Shown: positions 40,744-48,812 of the stretch, one piece after another
How the letters are laid out: every line of letters starts with the position of its first letter
Position numbering within the stretch: the stretch's first letter is position 1
Source: Providencia rettgeri
GTDB lineage: Bacteria; Pseudomonadota; Gammaproteobacteria; Enterobacterales; Enterobacteriaceae
Reading direction: 5' to 3'
Length of the DNA stretch: 64,000 bases
Assembly: GCF_023205015.1 (NCBI RefSeq)
Contig: NZ_CP096258.1
Span: forward strand, 1 to 64,000
Translations under genes and position numbers: made by a program
The notes under the pieces: model-generated
What the model was told of the DNA's origin: nothing
The model's database searches: none
What the model saw: only the letters and a program-made list of their open reading frames with translations

Positions 40744-41607
40744 ATGTACTCCAAATTTGTTGTTTTTGTATCGCTGTTAAGCAGCTTAACCCTCAGCATT
40801 CCTGCCAACTCTTCTCCAGACCTGATAGTCAACAGCATCAAAGAGGTAGAGCAAAACCTGGGTGCTAAAGTAGGAGTCTCAATCTACAGCGTTTCTGATG
40901 GTTACCTTTGGCATTACAACGGCGATTCACGTTTTCCGTTGATGAGCACCTTTAAACCTCTTGCATGTGCGAAATTGCTCCACGATGTTGAAACGGCGAA
41001 GCTGTCGATTGATCGATCTGTGAAGATTGAGGAACAAGACCTTATTACTTGGTCGCCGATAACAGAAAAGCTTGTTGGAGAGAGCTTTTCCCTCAAGCAG
41101 GCTTGCACGGCTGCATTGGTTATGAGTGACAACACAGCGGCTAATATAGTACTGGACGGTATTAGTGGCCCATCTGAATTGACCTTGTTCATGAAAGAAC
41201 TCGGTGATGAAGTAACGCGACTGGATCGTATAGAGCCTCATTTAAATGAAGCGCGAAGCGGGGATGAGCGTGATACAACAACACCTAACGCGATTGTAAA
41301 AAGCCTCGGGAAACTGCTTTATGGCGAGAAACTCTCAAGTGGCTCTAAAGAACAATTAATTGAATGGATGGCTGGCAACAAGGTGTCCGATAGCTTGTTG
41401 CGTTCAGTGCTACCAGAGGGGTGGTCAATTGCTGATAGGTCGGGTGCTGGTGGTTTTGGGTCTAGGGGAATCACCGCTGCGATTTGGTCAAATGAACAGC
41501 AGCCATTAATTGTTGCGATATATCTCACCCAGACTGAAGCTTCGTTTGACGAGAGAAATAAAGCTATTGCCAAAATAGGTAGAGAAATTTTCGCTTCTTA
41601 TAACTAA
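40744..41607 (+). CDS. bla: Class A beta-lactamase, CARB (carbenicillinase) type
   Basis: A periplasmic serine beta-lactamase of 287 residues that would hydrolyse penicillins including carbenicillin. A signal peptide occupies residues 1 to about 23 (SIPANSS). Active-site motifs are STFK (Ser68 in local numbering, the class A Ser70), SDN in MSDNTAAN, the omega-loop Glu in RIEPHLNEA, and RSG in place of the usual KTG (ADRSGAGGFGS), which is typical of the CARB/PSE group. It differs from PSE-4 as I recall it at many positions (LMSTFKPLACAKLL against LTSTFKTIACAKLL), so it is a divergent member. No attC follows, so it is not an integron cassette despite the nearby integron. Confidence 0.93.
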   Translation: MYSKFVVFVSLLSSLTLSIPANSSPDLIVNSIKEVEQNLGAKVGVSIYSVSDGYLWHYNGDSRFPLMSTFKPLACAKLLHDVETAKLSIDRSVKIEEQDLITWSPITEKLVGESFSLKQACTAALVMSDNTAANIVLDGISGPSELTLFMKELGDEVTRLDRIEPHLNEARSGDERDTTTPNAIVKSLGKLLYGEKLSSGSKEQLIEWMAGNKVSDSLLRSVLPEGWSIADRSGAGGFGSRGITAAIWSNEQQPLIVAIYLTQTEASFDERNKAIAKIGREIFASYN

Positions 41608-41927
41608 GGCAACTTGGCGGGTACTAAGCACCTCAGCATCATAAGATGAGAGGTGTTCTTTCAATCTTCCTTTATAGCGGCAGCTAAATCGCAGCTAAAG
41701 ACATCGATCAGGCCGCTCCGTATGTCCGCATTGTGCCGACTCCGGTATATGCGCAGGAAAATCATCTAACGTCCGGTTCCGGAAATTTCAGTTGGCTCTG
41801 TTAAAGCAACAGTGAGCGTATGCCCTCTCCCCCTTTAACGCTGCTCCTCAGAGACGGCTATACGGTAGTTATCTGCGGCCGTAGTTGAGCAGTGTGGTCA
41901 TTTAGCAGTATCTCGCGCTATAAAAAA
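41608..41927. other. Noncoding region between bla and the recombinase operon
   Basis: About 320 bp. A short coding-like stretch (around 41703-41800) has no start or matching family and may be a gene fragment. No mobile-element end or attC was seen. It leads into the LexA box at 41928. Confidence 0.4.
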
Positions 41928-41943
41928 CTGTATGTATATACAG
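41928..41943 (+). promoter_or_regulatory. LexA (SOS) box upstream of the recombinase operon
   Basis: CTGTATGTATATACAG is an almost ideal CTGT-N8-ACAG operator. It lies 49 bp before the first recombinase gene, with no other gene between. DNA damage should therefore induce the recombinases and, by readthrough, the umuD' and umuC genes that follow on the same strand. Confidence 0.9.
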
Positions 41944-41992
41944 TTTTTTATAGTAGGCTTATCTTGTAGAGCAAGGTGAGTGAGATCTCTTT

Positions 41993-44353
41993 ATGAGTCG
42001 GGTTTCCCCAAAAAGTTTTCCCCAAGGTATCATTACGAAAGGCCACACAGATAAGAATTTCCAGTTTCTGGTTCTGTCCGGTAATGTTTTGCTTCTAATT
42101 CAATCTCACCTTGCTAATTTACCGCCGTCCCAGCGGCGGAGCGCTAATAGGGCTGTGTTCTACTTCGAATGTTTCCTGTGGCTAATCAACCATCCACCTA
42201 TCACAAGCACTCTAGACCTTCGAACAAATGCTTTTCTGAGCATTCAGCGCCTTTTCTATGGCGCGCTTTACTCAAACTGTTTTCTGGCTGCTGAAGTAAA
42301 ATACTCAGGCAGACAGAGACTTGTCCGGTATTTCTTTAAACTCCTCGCTGAGCTGTCTAAATCGTCTCCTATCAATATTTTTGTATATTCAGACCTTACA
42401 GATAGCCAGGTCCGAGAATGCATCGCTCAGTTTGAAGCTATTGGGATTGACCCTGTACGAGCAGCCAAGCTCATGGGGTGGCAAGTCGCAGACAGAAGCG
42501 CGAACTCATTTCGATTAAAGATGGGAGCCATCTTCGATGTTTTTGGGCCTGATTTTACGATGGAATTACACCAGGAGAGTAAGAAGCACGCCTTGGCTCA
42601 TAGTCATTATAGTAACTACGCTAATGTGGTCTCTCGATTTGATGATTTTCTGCGCTGGTATGACGATGATCCGATAGACAGACCTTCCTTAAACGCTCAC
42701 GTGCTCCAAGATCCAGTCTTTGTATATCAGCTTTTCTGGAGCTTTCAGCGCTGGCATTTCGAAGGGTACTCCGAGCGGAGCCAAACCCAACCGACGGAAC
42801 GGGTGTTGGCAAACCTTCAGCGCCAATGGATCAGAATCATCTGTTGGGCAAAGTCTGTTCTGGTTAGCGGAGGGCTTATGTGTTCCCCGCTTGGCGATGT
42901 GTGGCCCGAAGGGAGCAAAAAGCTCACTCGATTCCTCCATGAAGTAGGCCACCATCGATACGCTGATGGTGAATCCCTTGTATCACAAAAGCTTTTGACC
43001 CAGATCCCACTGTCTGTCACAGATAAGGAGGCAACGGAGCTTCTATTCAGACAGATCGAAGACGACTTCAATAAAGTCGTTCGGTGGGCTCGACGGGAGA
43101 TTGATCACATAGCTCATCGTTTGAACGTTATTGATCAGGCCTGCGATCAAGGGGATCTGATAACGCTAGGTTCTCGAATATCTGCTCGGGCTTATGGCCA
43201 GCCTGTGATGGGGATGAACAGCCTTATCAGAACTGTAAAAGAAACCCACAACGGATTTGCAATCATCGACCACGCTATGCGCGGCCACTTGGTAAGCGCA
43301 ACAGGGAGTTCTTTTTCAACATCGGAGTTAGCGGCGAATCTGGCTATGCCGACGAAGTATGCGATTGCTCCCATCGCTCTCTGGCTAGTAGCGCAGCATC
43401 CCGTTCTGACCGAGGCATCTCTATTGAAATGCGAGTTATTCGACCGAAACGGTAAGCGAACCGGCTTTGTTAAGACCGACTCTGGATCTGTGCTTGTTGT
43501 GAAGAAAAACCGGAAAGGGAAGCAACAGGAGGTTGTACTGAGCGACGACGCAGCTTCGGTGGTCGAGCTGCTTATCCAGATCACGGCCCCGGTTAGGCGC
43601 TATCTCAAGGAGAAAAGGGATGATGCCTGGCGACGATTGTTCATCGTCGCGGGTGGTCAGGGCTTTCAGGAACCTTACACTTTCACAAACCAGACCAGCT
43701 TCGCCAAGATCCTCCGGCAGAAAGCCTTTATACAAGCTCATAGCGCCGAGTTAGGAGACATGGTCTCCGTATTGTCGCTGGCCCGGATAAGGGCTACCGC
43801 AGGTGTTCTCGTCTACCTCAAGTCGTTAAGCATAGAGAAAATGGCAGAGTCACTAGGCAACTCGAAACGAGTCGCCATGAACCATTATCTGCCGCCTACC
43901 ATCATGCAGTTTTTCCAAGAGCGGTGGGTCAGGATTTTCCAAAACGCGGTGATTGTCCACGCTATGAAGGACTCTCCTTATCTGCTTGATGCAACGGACT
44001 TTAGCAGCATGAGTGAGTTGGATATGTTTCTAGAGGCGCATGCCCTTCGAACGCCGCCTGAAGAACCCGAACAGCTGAGTAGTTCCTCTGAGCAAATATC
44101 TGGTTCGTCAGATCCAGAGATCGTTATTTCTATCGATGAAGGCGTTCTTGGTGTGCTCCTCTCGCTAAAAATGGCCGTTGAGCAAGCTGGCCCACGTGCG
44201 GCGGGAACGGCTGTGTACTGGAGCCAGTTCGCAGCGAAGATAGAGGCTCACATTGAATCTGATGGTTATCTAGATCCATATATCCGCGGTTGTCTAGTTA
44301 AGGCTAAGGGGATAGCGAATCCTCAACAGTTTGAGGGTCTAGTCTATGGATGA
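41993..44353 (+). CDS. Large tyrosine-recombinase-like protein 1, catalytic site apparently degenerate
   Basis: 786 residues, first gene of the operon. The C-terminal half resembles the tyrosine recombinase fold: LARIRATAGVLVYLKSLSIE aligns with the HxxR box region, and LGNSKRVAMNHYLP with the LGH...Y box. However the HxxR histidine is absent, the box III histidine is Asn, and no clear box I arginine precedes it. It may therefore be a structural or target-choosing partner rather than a catalyst. A hydrophilic tail of about 130 residues (Ser/Glu-rich linker, then a helical domain) is extra. It overlaps the next gene by 8 bp. The function is inferred from the neighbours. Confidence 0.75.
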   Translation: MSRVSPKSFPQGIITKGHTDKNFQFLVLSGNVLLLIQSHLANLPPSQRRSANRAVFYFECFLWLINHPPITSTLDLRTNAFLSIQRLFYGALYSNCFLAAEVKYSGRQRLVRYFFKLLAELSKSSPINIFVYSDLTDSQVRECIAQFEAIGIDPVRAAKLMGWQVADRSANSFRLKMGAIFDVFGPDFTMELHQESKKHALAHSHYSNYANVVSRFDDFLRWYDDDPIDRPSLNAHVLQDPVFVYQLFWSFQRWHFEGYSERSQTQPTERVLANLQRQWIRIICWAKSVLVSGGLMCSPLGDVWPEGSKKLTRFLHEVGHHRYADGESLVSQKLLTQIPLSVTDKEATELLFRQIEDDFNKVVRWARREIDHIAHRLNVIDQACDQGDLITLGSRISARAYGQPVMGMNSLIRTVKETHNGFAIIDHAMRGHLVSATGSSFSTSELAANLAMPTKYAIAPIALWLVAQHPVLTEASLLKCELFDRNGKRTGFVKTDSGSVLVVKKNRKGKQQEVVLSDDAASVVELLIQITAPVRRYLKEKRDDAWRRLFIVAGGQGFQEPYTFTNQTSFAKILRQKAFIQAHSAELGDMVSVLSLARIRATAGVLVYLKSLSIEKMAESLGNSKRVAMNHYLPPTIMQFFQERWVRIFQNAVIVHAMKDSPYLLDATDFSSMSELDMFLEAHALRTPPEEPEQLSSSSEQISGSSDPEIVISIDEGVLGVLLSLKMAVEQAGPRAAGTAVYWSQFAAKIEAHIESDGYLDPYIRGCLVKAKGIANPQQFEGLVYG

Positions 44354-46469
44354 TAGCAGCGCGCTACCTCGCGAATTGGACTTCATAACGCGATCAGTCG
44401 ATGCGGATCTAGGACTATTCCGAAGCGCTGAATGGCTCAATTCGAAGTTCGATGACCCAGTATGGAGCGCTCGTTTTGCCGAAAATGGCAAGAGAGACAC
44501 TGTTATTGATTTCAGGGTTAGGCTCGATGATGGGCTACTGCTCACCCACCCAAGACATCACAACCTTTTGGAAAGCATAAAGGCATATTTATGTCTGTCG
44601 TCCCATCCGTTGGCCACCGGAGGCAGCCAGCTTGCCCCGAAGACGGTACAGCAAAGGGTTCGTACGACCTTAGGTATCATCGACTACTTTCTCCTGAGAG
44701 CCGAGCATTTCCAACTGGCATCCCATCAGTTCAAGCTAATTACGCCGCATGACATAACTGAGTTCATGGCTGTGTTGGCTACTGATCAGTACGCTAAGAA
44801 CAATCTCTACGCTGCGCGTGAAGAGCTACAGCGTTTCCTTCGCCTCAACAGCCATCAGGTTACGAAGCTGGAGACACAGTACGTTCTATCAAAGGTTCCT
44901 GGAATCGCTATTGTTGATGATGTAGATGAGAGCAACCTTGGCTTATCAGAGTCGGAGATTGTTGCGGCTAGGATTTTTCTGTGGATCAACGGAAACTACA
45001 AACGCATACCGATTAAGGCGGGTAGTCATGGGCATTCATTTTTTAGTCATCAAGTTTCTCCAAACAGTATCTACTCTGAAATTTATCATGAGCGAACTTT
45101 AGTGACGCCTAAATTCCGGGGGCTGGTGCTGGACGAGCTCCACTTTAGCCCATCCGAGAAGACCTTTAGAGAGTATCCCATGGTTTCGTCCATGGTTCTG
45201 TATGATGATCCACTTCCCTCTGAGGCTGGGGTTGATTTCTACCGACAATCGCTTAAACGGATGGAACTCCTTAAGCTCTGTGGGCTGGACCATATCAACC
45301 ATCTTTCGCTAACAGCCTTGGATAATAGAGCTTTCCTCGGGCAACTTAAGATGAAGGGCACCGGGCGTTACCGGTCGCTGCCTCGGGACGTCGTATTTTC
45401 ATCGTTTCGGAACGCAGTGGAGTTCTACTTAGATTTGGGTCAGGTCCTTATCGATGGTTATCTGGCCTTGGCGCGAGAGGCTGATGCACGTGGATGTGCC
45501 ATCGGGGATTTGACCCAATCTGAAACGATAGAGCTGATCCCAAAGAGGTTGCGAGACATCGGAGTAAGTATCTGGGATCTCTCGGCAGATTTTCGCGGGC
45601 AGAACCGTGGAGGCGGTAGCGCTCTGTTTTTTAAGCGGTTCAGAGAGAATGAGGGACTGCTCCAGCTAATTGAGGTACTTTATGGTGCCATCTGGATAAT
45701 ACTCGCTGCGCTTAGTGCCAGACGTTCTGGAGAGCTTAGGGATCTTAAGGCAGATACCTGCCTTGTTAAGAAGTCCCATGGCTATTATTTACAGTTTGAC
45801 TTGCGGAAACGGAACTTCGGCAAGACTCGTGAACAGGTCCTTCGTCCCATTCCCAATGTCGCGGCCCGGTGCATTCTGAGCTTGGGTGATCTTCGTCAGA
45901 AGCTCTCCTTGCTTAGTTCAGTTACGATTTCAGATAGGCTGTTCAGCAAGCCTCATTATCGCGAAGTTGGCCTGTCTGCGATGGGTTCAGTAGACGCGGC
46001 CAAGGTGCTAAACCGCTTTTCTGACTATTTCGAAGTCCAACAGGACGCTACTGGGCATCGTTATTACATTCGTACCCATCAACTTAGACGCTTCTTCGCT
46101 ATGACATTCTTCTGGGCCGGCGGATTTGGCGGCCTAGACACACTTCGGTGGTTTTTGGGTCATACGAATGTCGAGCATGTTTATCACTACATCACAGAGA
46201 CCGTTCCAGGAGAGGTGTTGCGAAGAATCGGTGCCGAATACGCATCTGATGCACTTCTCATAGGGCAGAGCAACACAGAAGATCTGGGTAATCTCCTACG
46301 TGAGCGTTACGGATTGTCATCATTTTCCATCATGCAGTCGGATGAAGTCGCAGACTATATCGAAGACCTAATGATGGAAGGGTTGCTAAAGATAGAGCCA
46401 GTCTTCTTCGACACACCGACAGGAAAGCGCCATGAGATCCTCTTTAAAATCACCGGAGAAAATTCATGA
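44346..46469 (+). CDS. Tyrosine recombinase 2
   Basis: 707 residues. The C-terminal catalytic domain keeps the expected residues in order: Arg in SARRSGELRDL, Lys in RKRNFGKTRE, His-x-x-Arg in THQLRRFFA, and His with the nucleophile Tyr in FLGHTNVEHVYHYI. The long N-terminal part (about 400 residues) probably includes the arm- and core-binding domains. It is coupled to its neighbours by overlaps at both ends (8 bp and 4 bp). Likely a catalytic subunit for element excision and insertion. Confidence 0.87.
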   Translation: MDDSSALPRELDFITRSVDADLGLFRSAEWLNSKFDDPVWSARFAENGKRDTVIDFRVRLDDGLLLTHPRHHNLLESIKAYLCLSSHPLATGGSQLAPKTVQQRVRTTLGIIDYFLLRAEHFQLASHQFKLITPHDITEFMAVLATDQYAKNNLYAAREELQRFLRLNSHQVTKLETQYVLSKVPGIAIVDDVDESNLGLSESEIVAARIFLWINGNYKRIPIKAGSHGHSFFSHQVSPNSIYSEIYHERTLVTPKFRGLVLDELHFSPSEKTFREYPMVSSMVLYDDPLPSEAGVDFYRQSLKRMELLKLCGLDHINHLSLTALDNRAFLGQLKMKGTGRYRSLPRDVVFSSFRNAVEFYLDLGQVLIDGYLALAREADARGCAIGDLTQSETIELIPKRLRDIGVSIWDLSADFRGQNRGGGSALFFKRFRENEGLLQLIEVLYGAIWIILAALSARRSGELRDLKADTCLVKKSHGYYLQFDLRKRNFGKTREQVLRPIPNVAARCILSLGDLRQKLSLLSSVTISDRLFSKPHYREVGLSAMGSVDAAKVLNRFSDYFEVQQDATGHRYYIRTHQLRRFFAMTFFWAGGFGGLDTLRWFLGHTNVEHVYHYITETVPGEVLRRIGAEYASDALLIGQSNTEDLGNLLRERYGLSSFSIMQSDEVADYIEDLMMEGLLKIEPVFFDTPTGKRHEILFKITGENS

Positions 46470-47044
46470 AGAAAGCATCACGGCAGGTGTCTGCTCAGCT
46501 TGAGATTAGCAACAGATCTGTTCTTTCTCGCGTTGAGTATCTCGAATCGATTATTCACTCACCCGCCGAGCATCAAGAAAACATAACACTTTTGATCGCT
46601 TTGAAGAGCCAAAGTGGACTTGCAAAGCTGGCGGTTAGCGAAGCTTTTATTTCTCCTATGTCTCTCAATACGCTTAAGAACAGAGCGAATGACATACTCC
46701 CTGGTGGGTTTACGACTATTGATCACCTGAGACGCCAGGCCGCAAAAGCTATTCACGATTCAACCGTAGTCAAGCCTTCATCGTCCTCTATAACCAAGCA
46801 GGACCTCAAAGATAAGATTAAGGCTCAGGAAAGGACCATCTCTCAGTTGTGGGATGAAATCGCACTGGTTACGAATGTTTTTAGAGAATCAGTAACACTC
46901 GCCCAACAGTTTGCCGAGAAATGCCCAGACCCGGCAGATCTGATCCTTTTCAAAAAGCGCCGTAGAGAGCTGCTTTTAATGTTCTCATTAAGCAAGCGGC
47001 CTCAGACGCCTTTACATGAGAGCCCGTCCAATGCCGAAGGATGA
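46466..47044 (+). CDS. Small coiled-coil accessory protein of the recombinase operon
   Basis: 192 residues with a central amphipathic coiled coil (about 113-155, IKAQERTISQLWDEIALV). The N-terminal 100 residues are helical and basic (LKNRANDILPGGFTTIDHL). By position and size it resembles TnpC of Tn554-type elements, which is not a recombinase. It overlaps the preceding gene by 4 bp (ATGA) and the following frame by 29 bp. It probably assists or orients recombination. Confidence 0.72.
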   Translation: MKKASRQVSAQLEISNRSVLSRVEYLESIIHSPAEHQENITLLIALKSQSGLAKLAVSEAFISPMSLNTLKNRANDILPGGFTTIDHLRRQAAKAIHDSTVVKPSSSSITKQDLKDKIKAQERTISQLWDEIALVTNVFRESVTLAQQFAEKCPDPADLILFKKRRRELLLMFSLSKRPQTPLHESPSNAEG

Positions 47045-48437
47045 GAAACTCTATAATCTAACGAGCGATGTTTTCCGATTACCTTACGGGGTTGATCGAA
47101 ATAGCCACGTCCTCAGCGTCAGAGCTGATAACATTCCGCTTCTCTGTTGGCCCGATGGCAGGCCGTGCACCGAGGCGAACCTATATATGCTGCACTGTTT
47201 TGAGCGTGGACTTTCCCGTAAGGAAGGCGGTGGGACACTTACTCAATATGCCAAGCTTCTTTCACACCTTATTCGCTTTTGCTTTAACAACAACTACTCA
47301 TTCATAGGGTTGACTGATTCTCGCTTTTCACTATTCATCAGAACGCTCCAAGGAGAAATGGATCCACGAAAACCAGAGCAGAGAAAACGGAGAGCAGCCC
47401 ATGTGGCAAACATAGGGAGAACCTGCCTCGGCTTTTTAGGATTCGTTGGAGAACTCTATCTAGAACCGTCGTTCGTCGGCGCCGCAGGAACGATCAGGGC
47501 TGAGACGAAGGAGTTCAAGCTGGCTGGTCAGAGAAAGCAGATAGTCCATACCTATTGGCATCACCATTCCTTTCCTAACCCCGAGCCTCCAACACGGCGC
47601 TTACCTATCAATTCTACAAATATCGCAAAACTGATCGAAGTGATTCCGGATGTGAGCACGACGACCTATCAGAGAAGACGGCGTTTCATTCTGGTCAAGC
47701 TTTTGGAGATTACTGGGGCAAGGCGAGTTGAGATCGCGAACATCAGAGTCGAAGACATCTATAACGCGAGGAAGATGAAGCAAGAGCCTGTTCTCAAGGT
47801 CTTCACCGCCAAGCGCTCGGGAGGAAGGGAAGAGTACAGATACTTGCCGGTTTCCAAAATGGACCTTGAATTGATCGTAAATTTCATCGAAAAGTTCCGA
47901 CACCGGATCATTAAGAAGACCATCGGTAGCGCTAGTGACTTGGGCTATCTGCTGATTTCGGAAAGTAGTGGACTAAGGCTCGCTACCGAGACGCTGACGA
48001 ATGAACTACTGCTGCTTGCCAAGGCTGCCAAGATCGAAGAGCAAGCCTGCGCACACATGTTCCGGCATAGATTCATTACCAAGCTTTTTGTGGCTTTGAT
48101 TGAGCAACATGAATTCGAAAATGGGGACGATTTTCGGCGTGCTCTCCTGGATGGTGAGACCCTCAAGAGAAAGGTTCAAGAGTACACGGGGCATACTTCG
48201 ATCAGTAGTCTTGAACCGTATATTCACTTGGCTTTCGAGGAAGTGGCGAGGTTTGGAAGTACCTTAGACCTGATTAAAGCAAAGCTTGCCGTTGAATCGC
48301 TACGGTCCAATCTCAAGGACATTGCTATCGAACTCAGACACGGCAGGAGTCCTACTGAATTGAGCGCCCTCCTCCGCGACTATATCGACTTGGCGCTGGA
48401 GGAACTCAGTAGCGCCTCAATTTCTACAGAGAGCTGA
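47016..48437 (+). CDS. Tyrosine recombinase 3
   Basis: 473 residues. Complete catalytic set: Arg in TGARRVEIANI, Lys in TAKRSGG, His-x-x-Arg in HMFRHRFI, and box III His and Tyr in GHTSISSLEPYIHL. It overlaps the coiled-coil gene; an alternative start at 47031 (MPKDEK) would shorten the overlap. It is the last gene before the umuD remainder, whose start codon is 6 bp past this stop. Likely a catalytic subunit together with recombinase 2. Confidence 0.86.
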   Translation: MRARPMPKDEKLYNLTSDVFRLPYGVDRNSHVLSVRADNIPLLCWPDGRPCTEANLYMLHCFERGLSRKEGGGTLTQYAKLLSHLIRFCFNNNYSFIGLTDSRFSLFIRTLQGEMDPRKPEQRKRRAAHVANIGRTCLGFLGFVGELYLEPSFVGAAGTIRAETKEFKLAGQRKQIVHTYWHHHSFPNPEPPTRRLPINSTNIAKLIEVIPDVSTTTYQRRRRFILVKLLEITGARRVEIANIRVEDIYNARKMKQEPVLKVFTAKRSGGREEYRYLPVSKMDLELIVNFIEKFRHRIIKKTIGSASDLGYLLISESSGLRLATETLTNELLLLAKAAKIEEQACAHMFRHRFITKLFVALIEQHEFENGDDFRRALLDGETLKRKVQEYTGHTSISSLEPYIHLAFEEVARFGSTLDLIKAKLAVESLRSNLKDIAIELRHGRSPTELSALLRDYIDLALEELSSASISTES

Positions 48438-48443
48438 CAAGAT

Positions 48444-48812
48444 ATGGGCAGAATGAGTTCATATGGGAATCCAGCGCAAGACTATGTCGAGCGCACACTC
48501 GATTTAAATGAGCTATGCATCCGCCACCCTAATGCGACTTTCTTCGTACGTGTTAAAGGTGATTCCATGATTGAAGCCGGCATTTATGACGGCGACGTAT
48601 TAGTGGTAGACCGATCTATTGATGCCGAGCATGGCGATATCGTGGTTGCTGCTGTTGGTGGTGAGTTTACGGTGAAAGAGTTTTGCACGCGCCCGTCGTT
48701 GGCTTTACTGCCCCGAAACCCAGCTTACAAACCGATACGGCCACGGAATGGCGAAGAGCTGAGCATTTTTGGCGTGGTGACTAACGTTATCCGGCAAATG
48801 AAACGCAAATGA
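48444..48812 (+). CDS. umuD: UmuD'-like protein: 3' part of umuD with a start codon supplied by the nested element
   Basis: 122 residues. The first nine (MGRMSSYGN) come from the element; from Pro10-Ala11 the sequence is UmuD. The catalytic Ser41 (GDSM) and Lys78 (TVK) are 37 apart, as in E. coli (Ser60/Lys97). E. coli UmuD is activated by removing 24 residues before GFPSPA; here that arm is physically gone, so the product should resemble the active UmuD' without RecA-stimulated cleavage. A second ATG at 48453 would give 119 residues. The ribosome binding site is weak for either start. The stop overlaps umuC (ATGA), and transcription would come from the recombinase operon. Whether it is translated is inference. 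Confidence 0.8.
   Translation: MGRMSSYGNPAQDYVERTLDLNELCIRHPNATFFVRVKGDSMIEAGIYDGDVLVVDRSIDAEHGDIVVAAVGGEFTVKEFCTRPSLALLPRNPAYKPIRPRNGEELSIFGVVTNVIRQMKRK

Larger units (their letters stand above)
40278..48470 (+). mobile_element. Tyrosine-recombinase element carrying a CARB-type beta-lactamase, inserted in umuD
   Basis: The two halves of umuD are separated by about 8.2 kb. Just inside the junctions lie matching inverted termini, TTCCCATAT (40281-40289) and ATATGGGAA (48461-48469), next to CCTGCA on the left and CCAGCG on the right, both encoding Pro-Ala of UmuD. Exact ends are uncertain by about 10 bp. Contents are a class A beta-lactamase and an operon of three tyrosine-recombinase-like proteins plus one coiled-coil protein. 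The layout recalls Tn554-type tnpABC and trio-recombinase (RIT) elements but has four genes and larger proteins, so I leave the family unnamed. Confidence 0.85.

Noticed and set aside
40927..41241. Minus-strand frames inside the beta-lactamase gene
   Set aside because: The plus strand encodes an intact class A enzyme with all active-site motifs; the antisense frames have no independent support.
40744..41607. bla as an integron cassette
   Set aside because: No RYYYAAC/GTTRRRY-bounded attC follows the gene and it lies outside the intI array.
41703..41800. Coding-like stretch between bla and the recombinase operon
   Set aside because: No start codon, no recognisable family, and too short to call; noted only as a possible gene fragment.
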